The notes under the pieces: generated by a model | The model's input: only the letters and a program-made list of their open reading frames with translations | Database searches by the model: none | What the model was told of the DNA's origin: nothing | In this document: one piece after another, positions 21,790 to 31,496 of the stretch | Numbering within the stretch: position 1 is the stretch's first letter | Layout of the letters: every line of letters begins with the position of its first letter | Position numbers and translations under genes: made by a program | Source of the DNA: CAZBWP01 sp964630265 | GTDB lineage: Bacteria; Pseudomonadota; Alphaproteobacteria; Rhodospirillales; Defluviicoccaceae | NCBI GenBank assembly: GCA_964630265.1 | Contig: CAZVRW010000035.1 | Span: 1-31,496, forward strand | Reading direction: 5' to 3' | Length of the DNA stretch: 31,496 bases

Positions 21790-22448
21790 CCGAACCGCTG
21801 ATCCGGCTCACCGGCCTCCGCTTCGCCTACGCCGGCCGGCCGCCGGTGCTCGACGGCGCCGATCTCTCCCTCTGGCCCGGCGAGCGCGTCGCCGTCACCG
21901 GCACGAACGGCGCCGGCAAGACGACGCTGCTGCATCTGATCGTCGGCCTGCTGAAGCCGCAGGCGGGTGAGGTCTGGGCCTTCGGCGCCGCGCGGCGCAG
22001 CGAGGCGGATTTCCGCGCGGTGCGGGCCCGCGCCGGCCTGGTGTTCCAGGACCCGGACGACCAACTGTTCTGCCCGACCGTCACCGAGGACGTGGCCTTC
22101 GGTCCGCTGAACCTGGGCAAGACGGCGGCCGAGGCGCGGACGATCGTCGGCCAGACCCTGGCGAGCCTGGGCCTCTTGGGCTTCGAAGAGCGGATCACCC
22201 ACAAGCTCTCCGGCGGCGAGAAGCGGCTGGTGACGCTCGCCACGGTGCTCGCCATGCAGCCCGAGGTGCTGCTGCTGGACGAGCCGACGGGGGGTCTCGA
22301 CGAACAGGCGACGGAGCGCTTGGCGGCGATCCTTGGCGGTTTGCCGCAGGCCATGGTCCTCGTCTCCCACGATCGCGCCTTCCGCCGACGGCTGGCGACG
22401 CGCGCGGTGCACCTGCGTGACGGGCGGATCATCGACGGCGACGCCTGA
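21786..22448 (+). CDS. ECF transporter ATP-binding protein (EcfA/CbiO family)
   Basis: ABC ATPase of 220 aa that powers the EcfT-containing importer. Walker A is GTNGAGKTT, the Q-loop region is VFQDPDDQLFCPTVTEDVAFGPLNLG, characteristic of CbiO-type ATPases, the ABC signature is KLSGGEKRLV, and Walker B is VLLLDEPTGGLD followed by an H-loop VSHD. Only one ATPase is present, so it should act as a homodimer. It starts with GTG overlapping the EcfT stop. The next gene begins about 100 bp later, after a 20-bp tandem repeat, and could still be in the same transcript. Confidence 0.92.
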   Translation: MTEPLIRLTGLRFAYAGRPPVLDGADLSLWPGERVAVTGTNGAGKTTLLHLIVGLLKPQAGEVWAFGAARRSEADFRAVRARAGLVFQDPDDQLFCPTVTEDVAFGPLNLGKTAAEARTIVGQTLASLGLLGFEERITHKLSGGEKRLVTLATVLAMQPEVLLLDEPTGGLDEQATERLAAILGGLPQAMVLVSHDRAFRRRLATRAVHLRDGRIIDGDA

Positions 22449-22491
22449 TCGGCGCGGCGCGGCTTGGCATGGCAGCCGTGCCTGGGTCACA

Positions 22492-22531
22492 ATGGCGCCG
22501 GTCACGCCGGCATGGCGCCGGTCACGCCGGC
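22492..22531. repeat. Exact 20-bp tandem duplication
   Basis: ATGGCGCCGGTCACGCCGGC occurs twice with no spacer (22492-22511 and 22512-22531), between the ATPase gene and the first DUF1538 gene. Each copy contains GCCGG..CCGGC half-sites. The identity of the copies points to a recent duplication. Confidence 0.85.
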
Positions 22532-22552
22532 CCGGCCTTCGACTTTGGGGGA

Positions 22553-23293
22553 ATGATGCAGTCGATCGTGCGCCGCTTTCTCGCCCTGGTCGGATCGTCG
22601 GTGCGCGACATTCTGCCGCTGGCCGCGGTCATCGCCGTGTTCCAACTCGCGGTTTTGCAGCAGCCGTTTCCGAACCTGGAGCGGGTGCTGATCGGCGTCG
22701 TCTTCGTCGCGCTCGGGCTGACGCTGTTCGTCCGCGGCCTGGAGATGGGGCTGTTTCCGCTGGGCGGCGCCATGGCCGATGCCTTCGCCCGCAAGGGTAG
22801 CCTGAGCGCGCTCATCGCCTTCGCCTTTGCCCTCGGTTTCGGCACGACGATCGCCGAGCCGGCGCTCATCGCCGTCGCCAACGAGGCCGCGGTGGCGGCG
22901 GCCGACGCCGGCGCCATCGACCATGCGGAGGCCAGCCGCGCCGGCTATGCCCGCGGGCTTCGGCTCACCGTCGCCGTCGCCGTCGGCTTCGCCCTGGTTG
23001 TCGGTGTATTCCGGATCGTGCGCGGCTGGCCGATCCACTACCTGATCATCGGCGGCTATCTTGCGGTGGTGGTGCTGACGGCATTCGCGCCGTCGGAGAT
23101 CGTCGGCATCGCCTACGACTCCGGCGGCGTCACCACGTCGACCATCACCGTCCCGCTGGTCGCGGCGCTGGGCATCGGCCTGGCATCCTCCATCCGCCAA
23201 CGCAATCCCGCCATCGACGGCTTCGGCCTGATCGCCTTCGCCAGCCTGACGCCCATGGCCTTCGTCATGCTGTTCGGCATGCTGGTGCATTGA
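22553..23293 (+). CDS. DUF1538-family membrane protein, first of a pair
   Basis: Integral membrane protein of 246 aa and unknown function. At least five hydrophobic segments are visible (about residues 17-36, 45-62, 86-108, 137-155 and 161-180), plus C-terminal ones at 196-212 and 224-243. Signature segments are GFGTTIAEPALIAVANEA (95-112), AYDSGGVTTSTITVPLVAALGIGLA (187-211) and DGFGLIAFASLTPM (222-235). The second gene repeats all three. Conserved Glu, Asp and Ser/Thr residues inside otherwise hydrophobic stretches suggest a transport path, but that is inference. The start is an ATGATG pair behind GGGGG; the exact codon is uncertain. The stop is directly followed by the ATG of its paralogue. 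Confidence 0.8.
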   Translation: MMQSIVRRFLALVGSSVRDILPLAAVIAVFQLAVLQQPFPNLERVLIGVVFVALGLTLFVRGLEMGLFPLGGAMADAFARKGSLSALIAFAFALGFGTTIAEPALIAVANEAAVAAADAGAIDHAEASRAGYARGLRLTVAVAVGFALVVGVFRIVRGWPIHYLIIGGYLAVVVLTAFAPSEIVGIAYDSGGVTTSTITVPLVAALGIGLASSIRQRNPAIDGFGLIAFASLTPMAFVMLFGMLVH

Positions 23294-24103
23294 ATGGACC
23301 TGCTGGAGCGGATCCTCGAGATCGGCCAAGCGACGCTGATCGACGTGGCGCCCATCGTCGTCATCCTGTTGATCTTTCAGGTGCTGGTGCTGCGGCGGCC
23401 GCTGCCCACGCCGCGCCGCATCGCCATCGGCGTGGTCTACGTGCTCCTCGGCCTGACGCTGTTCATGGTCGGACTGGAGGAAGCGCTGTTCCCGATCGGC
23501 CGCACCATGGCGGCACAACTGACCGCGCCGGAGATCCTCGGCAACGCCCGCGGCGTGGCCGACTGGCACGCCTACGTCGTCATCTATCTGTTCGCGTTCG
23601 CCATCGGCTTCGCAACGGCCATCGCCGAGCCGGCGCTGATCGCCGTGTCGCTGAAGGCGCACCAGGTCTCGGGCGGCGCCATCCCGTCGCTGGGCCTGCG
23701 CCTCGCGGTCGCGGTCGGCGTCGCCGCCGGCGTCACCATCGGCACGGTCCGCATCGTCGCCGGCCTGCCGCTGCCGTGGTTCATCATCGCCGCCTACGTG
23801 GTCGTACTGCTGATGACGGTGATTTCGCCGCGGGCGATCCTGCCACTCGCCTACGATTCCGGCGGGGTGGCGACGTCAACGGTCACCGTCCCGGTGGTCG
23901 CGGCGCTCGGGCTCGGGCTGGCCGCGGCGATCCCTGGCCGCAGCCCGCTGCTCGACGGCTTTGGCCTGATTGCATTCGCCTGCCTGTTCCCCATTATGAG
24001 CGTTCTTGGCTACGCGTCGATCGCCCAGGCGCTGCGCCGACGCCGCTCGCAGCGGAGAGAGAGCGATGTTCCTGAAGCTGATCGTGGCCCTGGTCGCGGA
24101 TGA
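23294..24103 (+). CDS. DUF1538-family membrane protein, second of a pair
   Basis: Paralogue of the preceding gene, 269 aa, starting with no gap after its stop. It shares GFATAIAEPALIAVSLKAHQ (about residues 105-124), AYDSGGVATSTVTVPVVAALGLGLA (186-210) and DGFGLIAFACLFPI (221-234), in the same order and at similar distances. The N-terminal hydrophobic segments (about 18-34 and 43-61) also line up. The basic C-terminal tail RRRSQRRESDVPEADRGPGRG overlaps the start of the PII-like gene by 38 bases. The one-to-one pairing suggests the two proteins form a heteromeric membrane complex. No function is established to my knowledge. Confidence 0.8.
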   Translation: MDLLERILEIGQATLIDVAPIVVILLIFQVLVLRRPLPTPRRIAIGVVYVLLGLTLFMVGLEEALFPIGRTMAAQLTAPEILGNARGVADWHAYVVIYLFAFAIGFATAIAEPALIAVSLKAHQVSGGAIPSLGLRLAVAVGVAAGVTIGTVRIVAGLPLPWFIIAAYVVVLLMTVISPRAILPLAYDSGGVATSTVTVPVVAALGLGLAAAIPGRSPLLDGFGLIAFACLFPIMSVLGYASIAQALRRRRSQRRESDVPEADRGPGRG

Positions 24104-24416
24104 GAAGACCGAACAGGTGCTGCAGGCGGCGCGCGCGGCGGGCGCCACCGGCGCCACCGTCATCACCAGCGTGCGCGGCGAGGGCCTGCACCGGACCCGC
24201 ACGTTCTTCGGCCTGGAACTGGCGGCGCAGCGCGACGTCCTGTTGTTCGTCGTCGCCGAGCCCATGGCCCGCGAGATCCTGGAGACGATCGCCGCCGCGG
24301 CGCGGTTGGACGACGAATCCGGTGCCGGCATCGCTTTCCAACTCTCGATCGAGGATGCCGTCGGCTTGAGTTCGCAGACGCAGGCCCTGATCAAGGAAAT
24401 CGAGGACAAGGTATGA
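24066..24416 (+). CDS. PII-like signalling protein (non-canonical)
   Basis: A 116-aa protein with the PII ferredoxin-like pattern: a first strand FLKLIVALVADEKTEQVLQAARAAGATGATV, a loop GEGLHRTRTFFGLEL in place of the T-loop, then DVLLFVVAEPMAREILETIAAAARL and a C-terminal GAGIAFQLSIEDAVGL. The segment aligning with the uridylylation site of GlnB/GlnK (Tyr51, RGAEY) has no tyrosine, and the canonical B-loop is replaced, so control by GlnD is unlikely. PII-like proteins usually sit by a membrane transporter and bind adenine nucleotides; here the partner would be the DUF1538 pair. A ribosome site GGAGAGA precedes the ATG, inside the end of the second DUF1538 gene. Confidence 0.82.
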   Translation: MFLKLIVALVADEKTEQVLQAARAAGATGATVITSVRGEGLHRTRTFFGLELAAQRDVLLFVVAEPMAREILETIAAAARLDDESGAGIAFQLSIEDAVGLSSQTQALIKEIEDKV

Positions 24417-24817
24417 CCAACCACGATGCCGTCCGCGTCCGCGACGTGATGACCCATTCCATCCGCAAGATCGGCCGGATGGACACCGTGGCGCAGGCGA
24501 TCTTGTCCATGCGCGAGGCCGGGGTCAGTTCGCTCGTCGTCGAACGCCGCGATCCCACCGACGAATTCGGCGTCATCGCCATCTCGGACATCGCCCGGGA
24601 GGTGATCGCCAAGGACCGCCCGGCCAGCCGGGTCAACGTCTACGAGGTGATGACCAAGCCGGTGCTGACCCTGCCGGCGGACATGCAGATCAAGTACGCC
24701 GTGCGGCTGCTGGTCAATTTCCACGTCTCCCGCGCCCCGGTGATCGACGACTCGCGCCTGCCCATCGGCATCGTCACGCTGCGCGACATGGTGCTGCGCC
24801 ACATCGACGGGCGATGA
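24413..24817 (+). CDS. Two-CBS-domain protein
   Basis: Stand-alone pair of CBS motifs, 134 aa (a Bateman module), with no attached enzyme. CBS1 is about residues 8-65 (VRDVMTHSIRKIGRMDTVAQAILSMREAGVSSLVVERR... VIAISDIAREVI). CBS2 is about 74-132 (VYEVMTKPVLTLPADMQIKYAVRLLVNFHVSRAPVIDDSRLPIGIVTLRDMVL). Such modules bind AMP, ATP, S-adenosylmethionine or similar ligands. Its ATG overlaps the PII-like stop (ATGA) and its stop overlaps the next start, so it is tightly coupled with both. Likely a second nucleotide sensor for the same membrane system. Confidence 0.92.
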   Translation: MTNHDAVRVRDVMTHSIRKIGRMDTVAQAILSMREAGVSSLVVERRDPTDEFGVIAISDIAREVIAKDRPASRVNVYEVMTKPVLTLPADMQIKYAVRLLVNFHVSRAPVIDDSRLPIGIVTLRDMVLRHIDGR

Positions 24818-25578
24818 GCCCCCGACCCGGGCTCGCCGCGGCGGCGCGCGGCCTGATCCGTCGCGCCCGCTCGGCGGCGCTGGCGACGGCGCTGGCGCGG
24901 GACGACGGTCGCCCCTATGCCTCGCTGGTGACCGTCGCCGCGGACGTGGACGCGCGGCCGATCCTGCTGCTCTCGACGCTCGCCGACCACACCCGAAATC
25001 TCGCGGCCGACGACCGCGCGTCGCTGCTGATCGAGGCGGCCTCGCGGCTGGACAACCCGCAGACCGGCGCCCGCGTTTCCCTGGTCGGTCGCATCGCCCG
25101 ATCGGAGGAGCCGCGCCACCGCCGACGCTTTCTCGCCCGCCACCCGGGCGCCGCCCGCTACGCCGACTTCGCCGACTTCGCCATCCACGTGATGACCGTG
25201 GAGCAGGTCCACCTGGTCGGTGGCTTTGCTGCAGCGCACTGGCTCGCCGGCGACACCGTGCTGAATTCGGGCCCGGCGGCGGCGGCGATCGCCGCGGCGG
25301 AACCGGGGATTATCGCCCACATGCACGAGGACCACGCGGCGACGCTGGATCTTTATGCGAACCGTCTGCTCGGCCGGCGTGGCAGCGGCTGGCGGCTGAT
25401 CGCCGTCGACCCCGACGGCTGCGACCTGCGCCTTGGCAAACGCCTTGCGCGCCTCGACTTTCCGGCGTCGGTCGCCGATGCGACGGAACTGCGCGACAGC
25501 CTAATCAGGCTGGCTGACCGCGCCCGCGCAATCGACACCGGCGCCGGGCAAACAAGCCGGCAAACAACCCCGGATTGA
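24814..25578 (+). CDS. HugZ-like protein: PNPOx-type flavin/heme domain plus DUF2470
   Basis: A 254-aa soluble protein. Residues about 8-160 form a split-barrel domain of the pyridoxamine-phosphate-oxidase-like type (GLIRRARSAALATALARDDGRPYASLVTVAADVDARPILLLSTLADHTRNL..., ARVSLVGRIAR). Residues about 168-245 match DUF2470 (IIAHMHEDHAATLDLYANRLLG... DPDGCDLRLGKRLARLDFP). This two-domain layout is that of HugZ/HutZ proteins, some of which bind and degrade heme in Campylobacter and Helicobacter; others may bind flavin. Nothing here proves heme activity. ATG overlaps the CBS stop by four bases, an unusual partner for a PII/CBS pair. Confidence 0.85.
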   Translation: MSPRPGLAAAARGLIRRARSAALATALARDDGRPYASLVTVAADVDARPILLLSTLADHTRNLAADDRASLLIEAASRLDNPQTGARVSLVGRIARSEEPRHRRRFLARHPGAARYADFADFAIHVMTVEQVHLVGGFAAAHWLAGDTVLNSGPAAAAIAAAEPGIIAHMHEDHAATLDLYANRLLGRRGSGWRLIAVDPDGCDLRLGKRLARLDFPASVADATELRDSLIRLADRARAIDTGAGQTSRQTTPD

Positions 25579-25646
25579 TCGAGCGGTCTCATTTTACTCC
25601 ACCACGTTCTCCGCCAAAGGGTGGGGCGGACGCCAGCCGGTTTCGC

Positions 25647-25676
25647 TTGCATGCACTGCACCAAAAGCCCTAGATT
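25647..25676 (+). promoter_or_regulatory. Candidate promoter of the PEP carboxykinase gene
   Basis: TTGCAT (25647-25652) and TAGATT (25671-25676) are separated by 18 bases and match sigma-70-type hexamers moderately well. The predicted leader would be about 110 bases. It lies in the 215-bp gap after the HugZ-like gene, which otherwise shows no gene. Confidence 0.35.
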
Positions 25677-25793
25677 GTCGTCTGGAACGTCCGCGGCACC
25701 GCTCTCGTTTTCGCCTTTTCTGGCCACCCTCCGTCGATTCCGGACGGTCGCCGAGTGGTCCGCTCGAAGAACTCAACTTGCGAGGGACACCCC

Positions 25794-27623
25794 ATGACAG
25801 CTCCGACCTCCAACCAAAAGCTCATCGACTACGTCAACAAGGTTGCCGCCTTGACCAAGCCGGACAGCGTCGTCTGGTGCGACGGCTCGAAGGAAGAGTA
25901 CGACCGCCTTTGCCAGGTGATGGTCGACTCCGGCACCTTCATCCGGTTGAACCCGGAAAAGCGCCCGAACAGCTACCTCTGCCGCTCACACCCCAGCGAC
26001 GTCGCCCGCGTCGAGAACCGCACCTTCATCTGCACCGAGAAGGAACAGGACGCCGGCCCGACCAACAACTGGATGGATCCCAAGGAGATGCGGGCCATCC
26101 TGGACAAGGCGTTCGACGGTTGCATGCGCGGCCGGACCATGTTCGTCATTCCGTTCAGCATGGGCCCGATCGGCTCGCCCATCGCCTACAATGCCATCGA
26201 GATCACCGACTCCGCCTACGTCGTCGTCAACATGCACATCATGACGCGCGTCGGCACGGCGGTGCTGGATGCCATCGGCAGCGACGGCTTCTTCATCCCG
26301 ACGGTGCACTCGGTCGGCTATCCGCTCGTCGACGGCAAGCCGGACTTGGCGTGGCCTTGCGAGTCGAACATCGACAACAAATACATCGTCCACTATCCCG
26401 AGACGCGGGAGATCTGGTCCTACGGCTCCGGCTATGGCGGCAACGCGCTGCTCGGCAAGAAGTGCCTGGCGCTTCGCATCGCCTCGACCATGGCCCGCGA
26501 CGAGGGCTGGCTTGCCGAGCACATGCTGATCCTCGGCCTGACCTCGCCGGAAGGTGATCGCACCTATGTTGCCGGCGCGTTCCCCAGCGCCTGCGGCAAG
26601 ACCAATCTCGCCATGCTGATCGCTCCAAAGGGCATGGATGGCTGGAAGGCGACCACCGTCGGTGACGACATCGCCTGGATCAAGCCAGCGCCCGATGGCA
26701 CGTTGCGCGCCATCAACCCGGAGAACGGGATCTTCGGCGTCGCGCCGGGCACCAACCGCAGTTCCAACCCGGCGGCGATGGATACGCTCTGGGGCAACTG
26801 CATCTTCACCAACGTCGCGCTGACCGACGACGGCGACGTCTGGTGGGAAGGCATGGACGGTGACCCGCCGGCGCACGCCATCGACTGGAAGGGCAACGAC
26901 TGGACCCCGGCCTCGGATACGCCGGCGGCCCATCCCAACAGCCGCTTCACCGCGCCGGCCAGCCAGATCCCCTGCATCGATCCCGCGTGGGAGGACCCGC
27001 AGGGCGTGCCGATCAGCGCCTTCCTGTTCGGCGGCCGCCTGTCCGCCACCTTCCCGCTGGTCTATGAGGCGTTCGACTGGAAGCATGGCGTGTTCATGGC
27101 CGCCAGCATGGGCTCCGAAGCGACCGCCGCCGCCATCGGCCAGGAAGCGATCCGTCGCGACCCGTTCGCCATGCTGCCGTTCATCGGCTACAACATGGCG
27201 ACGTATTTTGGCCATTGGCTGAAGATCGGGGAGACGCCCGGCCTGAAGCTGCCGAAGATCTTCCGCGTTAATTGGTTCCGCAAGGACGAGAACGGCAAGT
27301 TCATCTGGCCGGGCTTCGGCGAGAACATGCGGGTCCTGAAGTGGGTCGTCGACCGGGTGCATGGCCGCGCCGAGGCGGTCGAGAGCCCGTTCGGCCTGAT
27401 GCCGCGCTACGAGGACATCACCTGGGCCGGCCTCGACTTCAGCCGCGAAAAGTACCACGGCATCACCGACATCGCCCGCGAGGGCGCGTTGGCGGAGGCC
27501 GAGGCGCTGAAGGACTACTTCGGCAAGTTCGGCAGCGCGCTGCCGGCCGAAATGGAAGCCCAGCGGCAAGCCCTGGCCGAGCGTGCCAAGGCCGCGCCGG
27601 AAGTCTGGAGTGCTGCCGCCTGA
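25794..27623 (+). CDS. pckG: Phosphoenolpyruvate carboxykinase, GTP type
   Basis: Makes PEP from oxaloacetate and GTP at the entry to gluconeogenesis; 609 aa, normal for the GTP enzyme (EC 4.1.1.32) and longer than the ATP enzyme. The P-loop with hyper-reactive cysteine is FPSACGKTN (Cys267). Other family segments are IPFSMGPIGSPIAYNAIEITDS, the Mn/kinase-2 region VGDDIAWI, and guanine-pocket residues in GHWLKIG and FRVNWFRKDENGKFIWPGFGENMRVLKW. ATG at 25794 has GAGGGA upstream. The gene has its own terminator. Its product, PEP, is the phosphate donor of the enzyme-I relay encoded nearby; any regulatory link is inference. Confidence 0.97.
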   Translation: MTAPTSNQKLIDYVNKVAALTKPDSVVWCDGSKEEYDRLCQVMVDSGTFIRLNPEKRPNSYLCRSHPSDVARVENRTFICTEKEQDAGPTNNWMDPKEMRAILDKAFDGCMRGRTMFVIPFSMGPIGSPIAYNAIEITDSAYVVVNMHIMTRVGTAVLDAIGSDGFFIPTVHSVGYPLVDGKPDLAWPCESNIDNKYIVHYPETREIWSYGSGYGGNALLGKKCLALRIASTMARDEGWLAEHMLILGLTSPEGDRTYVAGAFPSACGKTNLAMLIAPKGMDGWKATTVGDDIAWIKPAPDGTLRAINPENGIFGVAPGTNRSSNPAAMDTLWGNCIFTNVALTDDGDVWWEGMDGDPPAHAIDWKGNDWTPASDTPAAHPNSRFTAPASQIPCIDPAWEDPQGVPISAFLFGGRLSATFPLVYEAFDWKHGVFMAASMGSEATAAAIGQEAIRRDPFAMLPFIGYNMATYFGHWLKIGETPGLKLPKIFRVNWFRKDENGKFIWPGFGENMRVLKWVVDRVHGRAEAVESPFGLMPRYEDITWAGLDFSREKYHGITDIAREGALAEAEALKDYFGKFGSALPAEMEAQRQALAERAKAAPEVWSAAA

Positions 27624-27652
27624 CGGCAATCGCCACATCAGCGATGTTCGGG

Positions 27653-27687
27653 AAAGGCCGACCCTCGGGTCGGCCTTTTCTTTTTTG
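27653..27687 (+). terminator. Intrinsic terminator after pckG
   Basis: Perfect 12-base arms AAAGGCCGACCC (27653-27664) and GGGTCGGCCTTT (27667-27678) with a minimal loop, followed by TTTTCTTTTTT (27676-27686). It is the clearest rho-independent terminator in the window, about 30 bases after the pckG stop. Confidence 0.93.
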
Positions 27688-27710
27688 TCGATCTCCGGGG
27701 GCGCTCCCTC

Positions 27711-28079
27711 TCAGCCGCCCGACGACGGCTTGAGCGTGACCGCCGCCCAGACCAGGGCGAGCCAGCCGGCGATCAGCAGCCCGCCGCCCACCGGAGCCGC
27801 GCCCTCAAGCACCGCGGCGAACAGCACCAGTCCATAAAGCGTGCCGGAGAACAGCAGGAGGCCGAGGGCGAAGCAGATGCCGGCAACGGTGGACGAAAGG
27901 CCGCTGCCGCGCGCCGCCAGCCACGCGACGCCCACCAGCGCGGTTGCGTGCACGAGCTGATAGGTGGAGGCGATCTCGAACATGGCATCGCCGCCGAGGG
28001 CGTGCCAACCATACGCCCCCGCGGCGACGCCCATGGCGCCGTTCACCCCCGCAAGGCCGAGCCAGAGGCGCGTCAACAC
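27711..28079 (-). CDS. DUF423-family small membrane protein
   Basis: A 122-aa protein with four hydrophobic segments (about residues 4-22, 39-57, 63-88 and 95-116). The N-terminal LGLAGVNGAMGVAAGAYGWHAL and the YQLVHATALVGVAWLAA segment are typical of the DUF423 (YgdD-like) family of inner-membrane proteins of unknown role. The longest start is GTG at 28079; a TTG next to it is possible, and neither has a convincing ribosome site. It lies 25 bases after the DUF1178-like gene and is the last gene of the glt transcript. Confidence 0.85.
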   Translation of the reverse strand: MLTRLWLGLAGVNGAMGVAAGAYGWHALGGDAMFEIASTYQLVHATALVGVAWLAARGSGLSSTVAGICFALGLLLFSGTLYGLVLFAAVLEGAAPVGGGLLIAGWLALVWAAVTLKPSSGG

Positions 28080-28104
28080 CGCCGCGACCGCCCGCCTGGG
28101 GGGC

Positions 28105-28340
28105 TCAGTCGGCGCCCATCATCTGGCAACCGCCGGCGGCACACGCCGGCAGGCCGCACGGCGGCGCCGGAGCGGTGGCGCCAGCGTTGATCCGTGGCGC
28201 CGTCAGCGCCTTGACGATGTCGCGATCGCCGCAGGTCGGGCAGGCGAGGTCGTGCGCCGTCGCTCGCGCGTCGAACGCCTGCGAACTGGCGAACCACTCC
28301 TCGAAAACATGGCCGGCGCCGCATTTCAGGTCGAAGACGA

Positions 28341-28344
<4 letters not shown>
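28105..28344 (-). CDS. DUF1178-like zinc-ribbon protein, short form
   Basis: A 79-aa protein with the DUF1178 opening pattern IVFDLKCGAGHVFEEWFASSQAFDARA and a CPTCGD knuckle (about residues 35-40). Together with the CGAGH segment this could bind zinc. The C-terminus is Cys-rich (PPCGLPACAAGGCQMMGAD). Most DUF1178 proteins I know of are roughly twice this length, so this is a shortened member; no frameshift is evident. It starts with GTG overlapping the gltD stop (GTGA), so translation is coupled to glutamate synthase. Function unknown. Confidence 0.8.
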
Positions 28345-29792
<1,448 letters not shown>

Positions 29793-29795
29793 GGC

Positions 29796-31496
<1,701 letters not shown>

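Noticed and set aside
26200..27600. Long open frames antisense to pckG, addA, addB, chvG and other real genes
   Set aside because: High GC with G/C-rich third positions opens antisense frames. Their products are low-complexity Arg/Ala/Gly/His-rich and lack any domain, while the sense frames encode full-length known families.

Overview
The window is a GC-rich stretch (roughly 70% G+C, with strong G/C preference at third codon positions) from an alphaproteobacterium, probably a member of Rhodospirillales or a close relative. The lineage call rests on three gene sets typical of alphaproteobacteria: a ChvI/ChvG two-component system followed by a short HprK and PTS regulatory proteins, a tsaE-amgK-murU-addB-addA cluster, and gltBD. 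It is an inference; no rRNA or other taxonomic marker is present.

Layout. Positions 1-2435 hold an accessory-looking minus-strand cassette: an unrecognised 139-aa protein, a regulator with two tandem HTH domains, and a small membrane protein with a proline-rich tail. Unusual repeats and dyads lie upstream. Positions 2436-4097 hold a SpoU-type RNA methyltransferase diverging from a quinone oxidoreductase. Positions 4098-12921 are one minus-strand operon with 4-8 nt overlaps, in the order tsaE, amgK, murU, addB, addA. It combines tRNA modification, cell-wall recycling and double-strand-break repair. Position 13084 starts a plus-strand ferredoxin/flavodoxin-NADP reductase that converges on the next operon.

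Positions 14158-20718 are a minus-strand regulatory operon: chvI, chvG, hprK, rapZ, EIIA(Man), HPr, EI. It couples an envelope-stress two-component system to a PTS phosphorelay with no sugar transporter in view. The kinase carries two blocks of in-frame tandem repeats.

Positions 21010-25578 are a plus-strand gene run and the most interesting part of the window. An EcfT/EcfA pair with no substrate-binding S component comes first, behind a structured leader. It is followed by two tandem DUF1538-type membrane proteins, a non-canonical PII-like protein, a two-CBS protein and a HugZ-like flavin/heme-family protein. The last five genes abut or overlap. This looks like a membrane transport module with its own nucleotide-sensing regulators, for which I know no described function.

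Positions 25794-27687 hold a GTP-type PEP carboxykinase with a clear intrinsic terminator. Positions 27711-31496 hold, on the minus strand, gltB (truncated by the window edge), gltD, a short DUF1178-like zinc-ribbon protein and a DUF423 membrane protein. I saw no rRNA, tRNA, CRISPR array, transposase or prophage genes.
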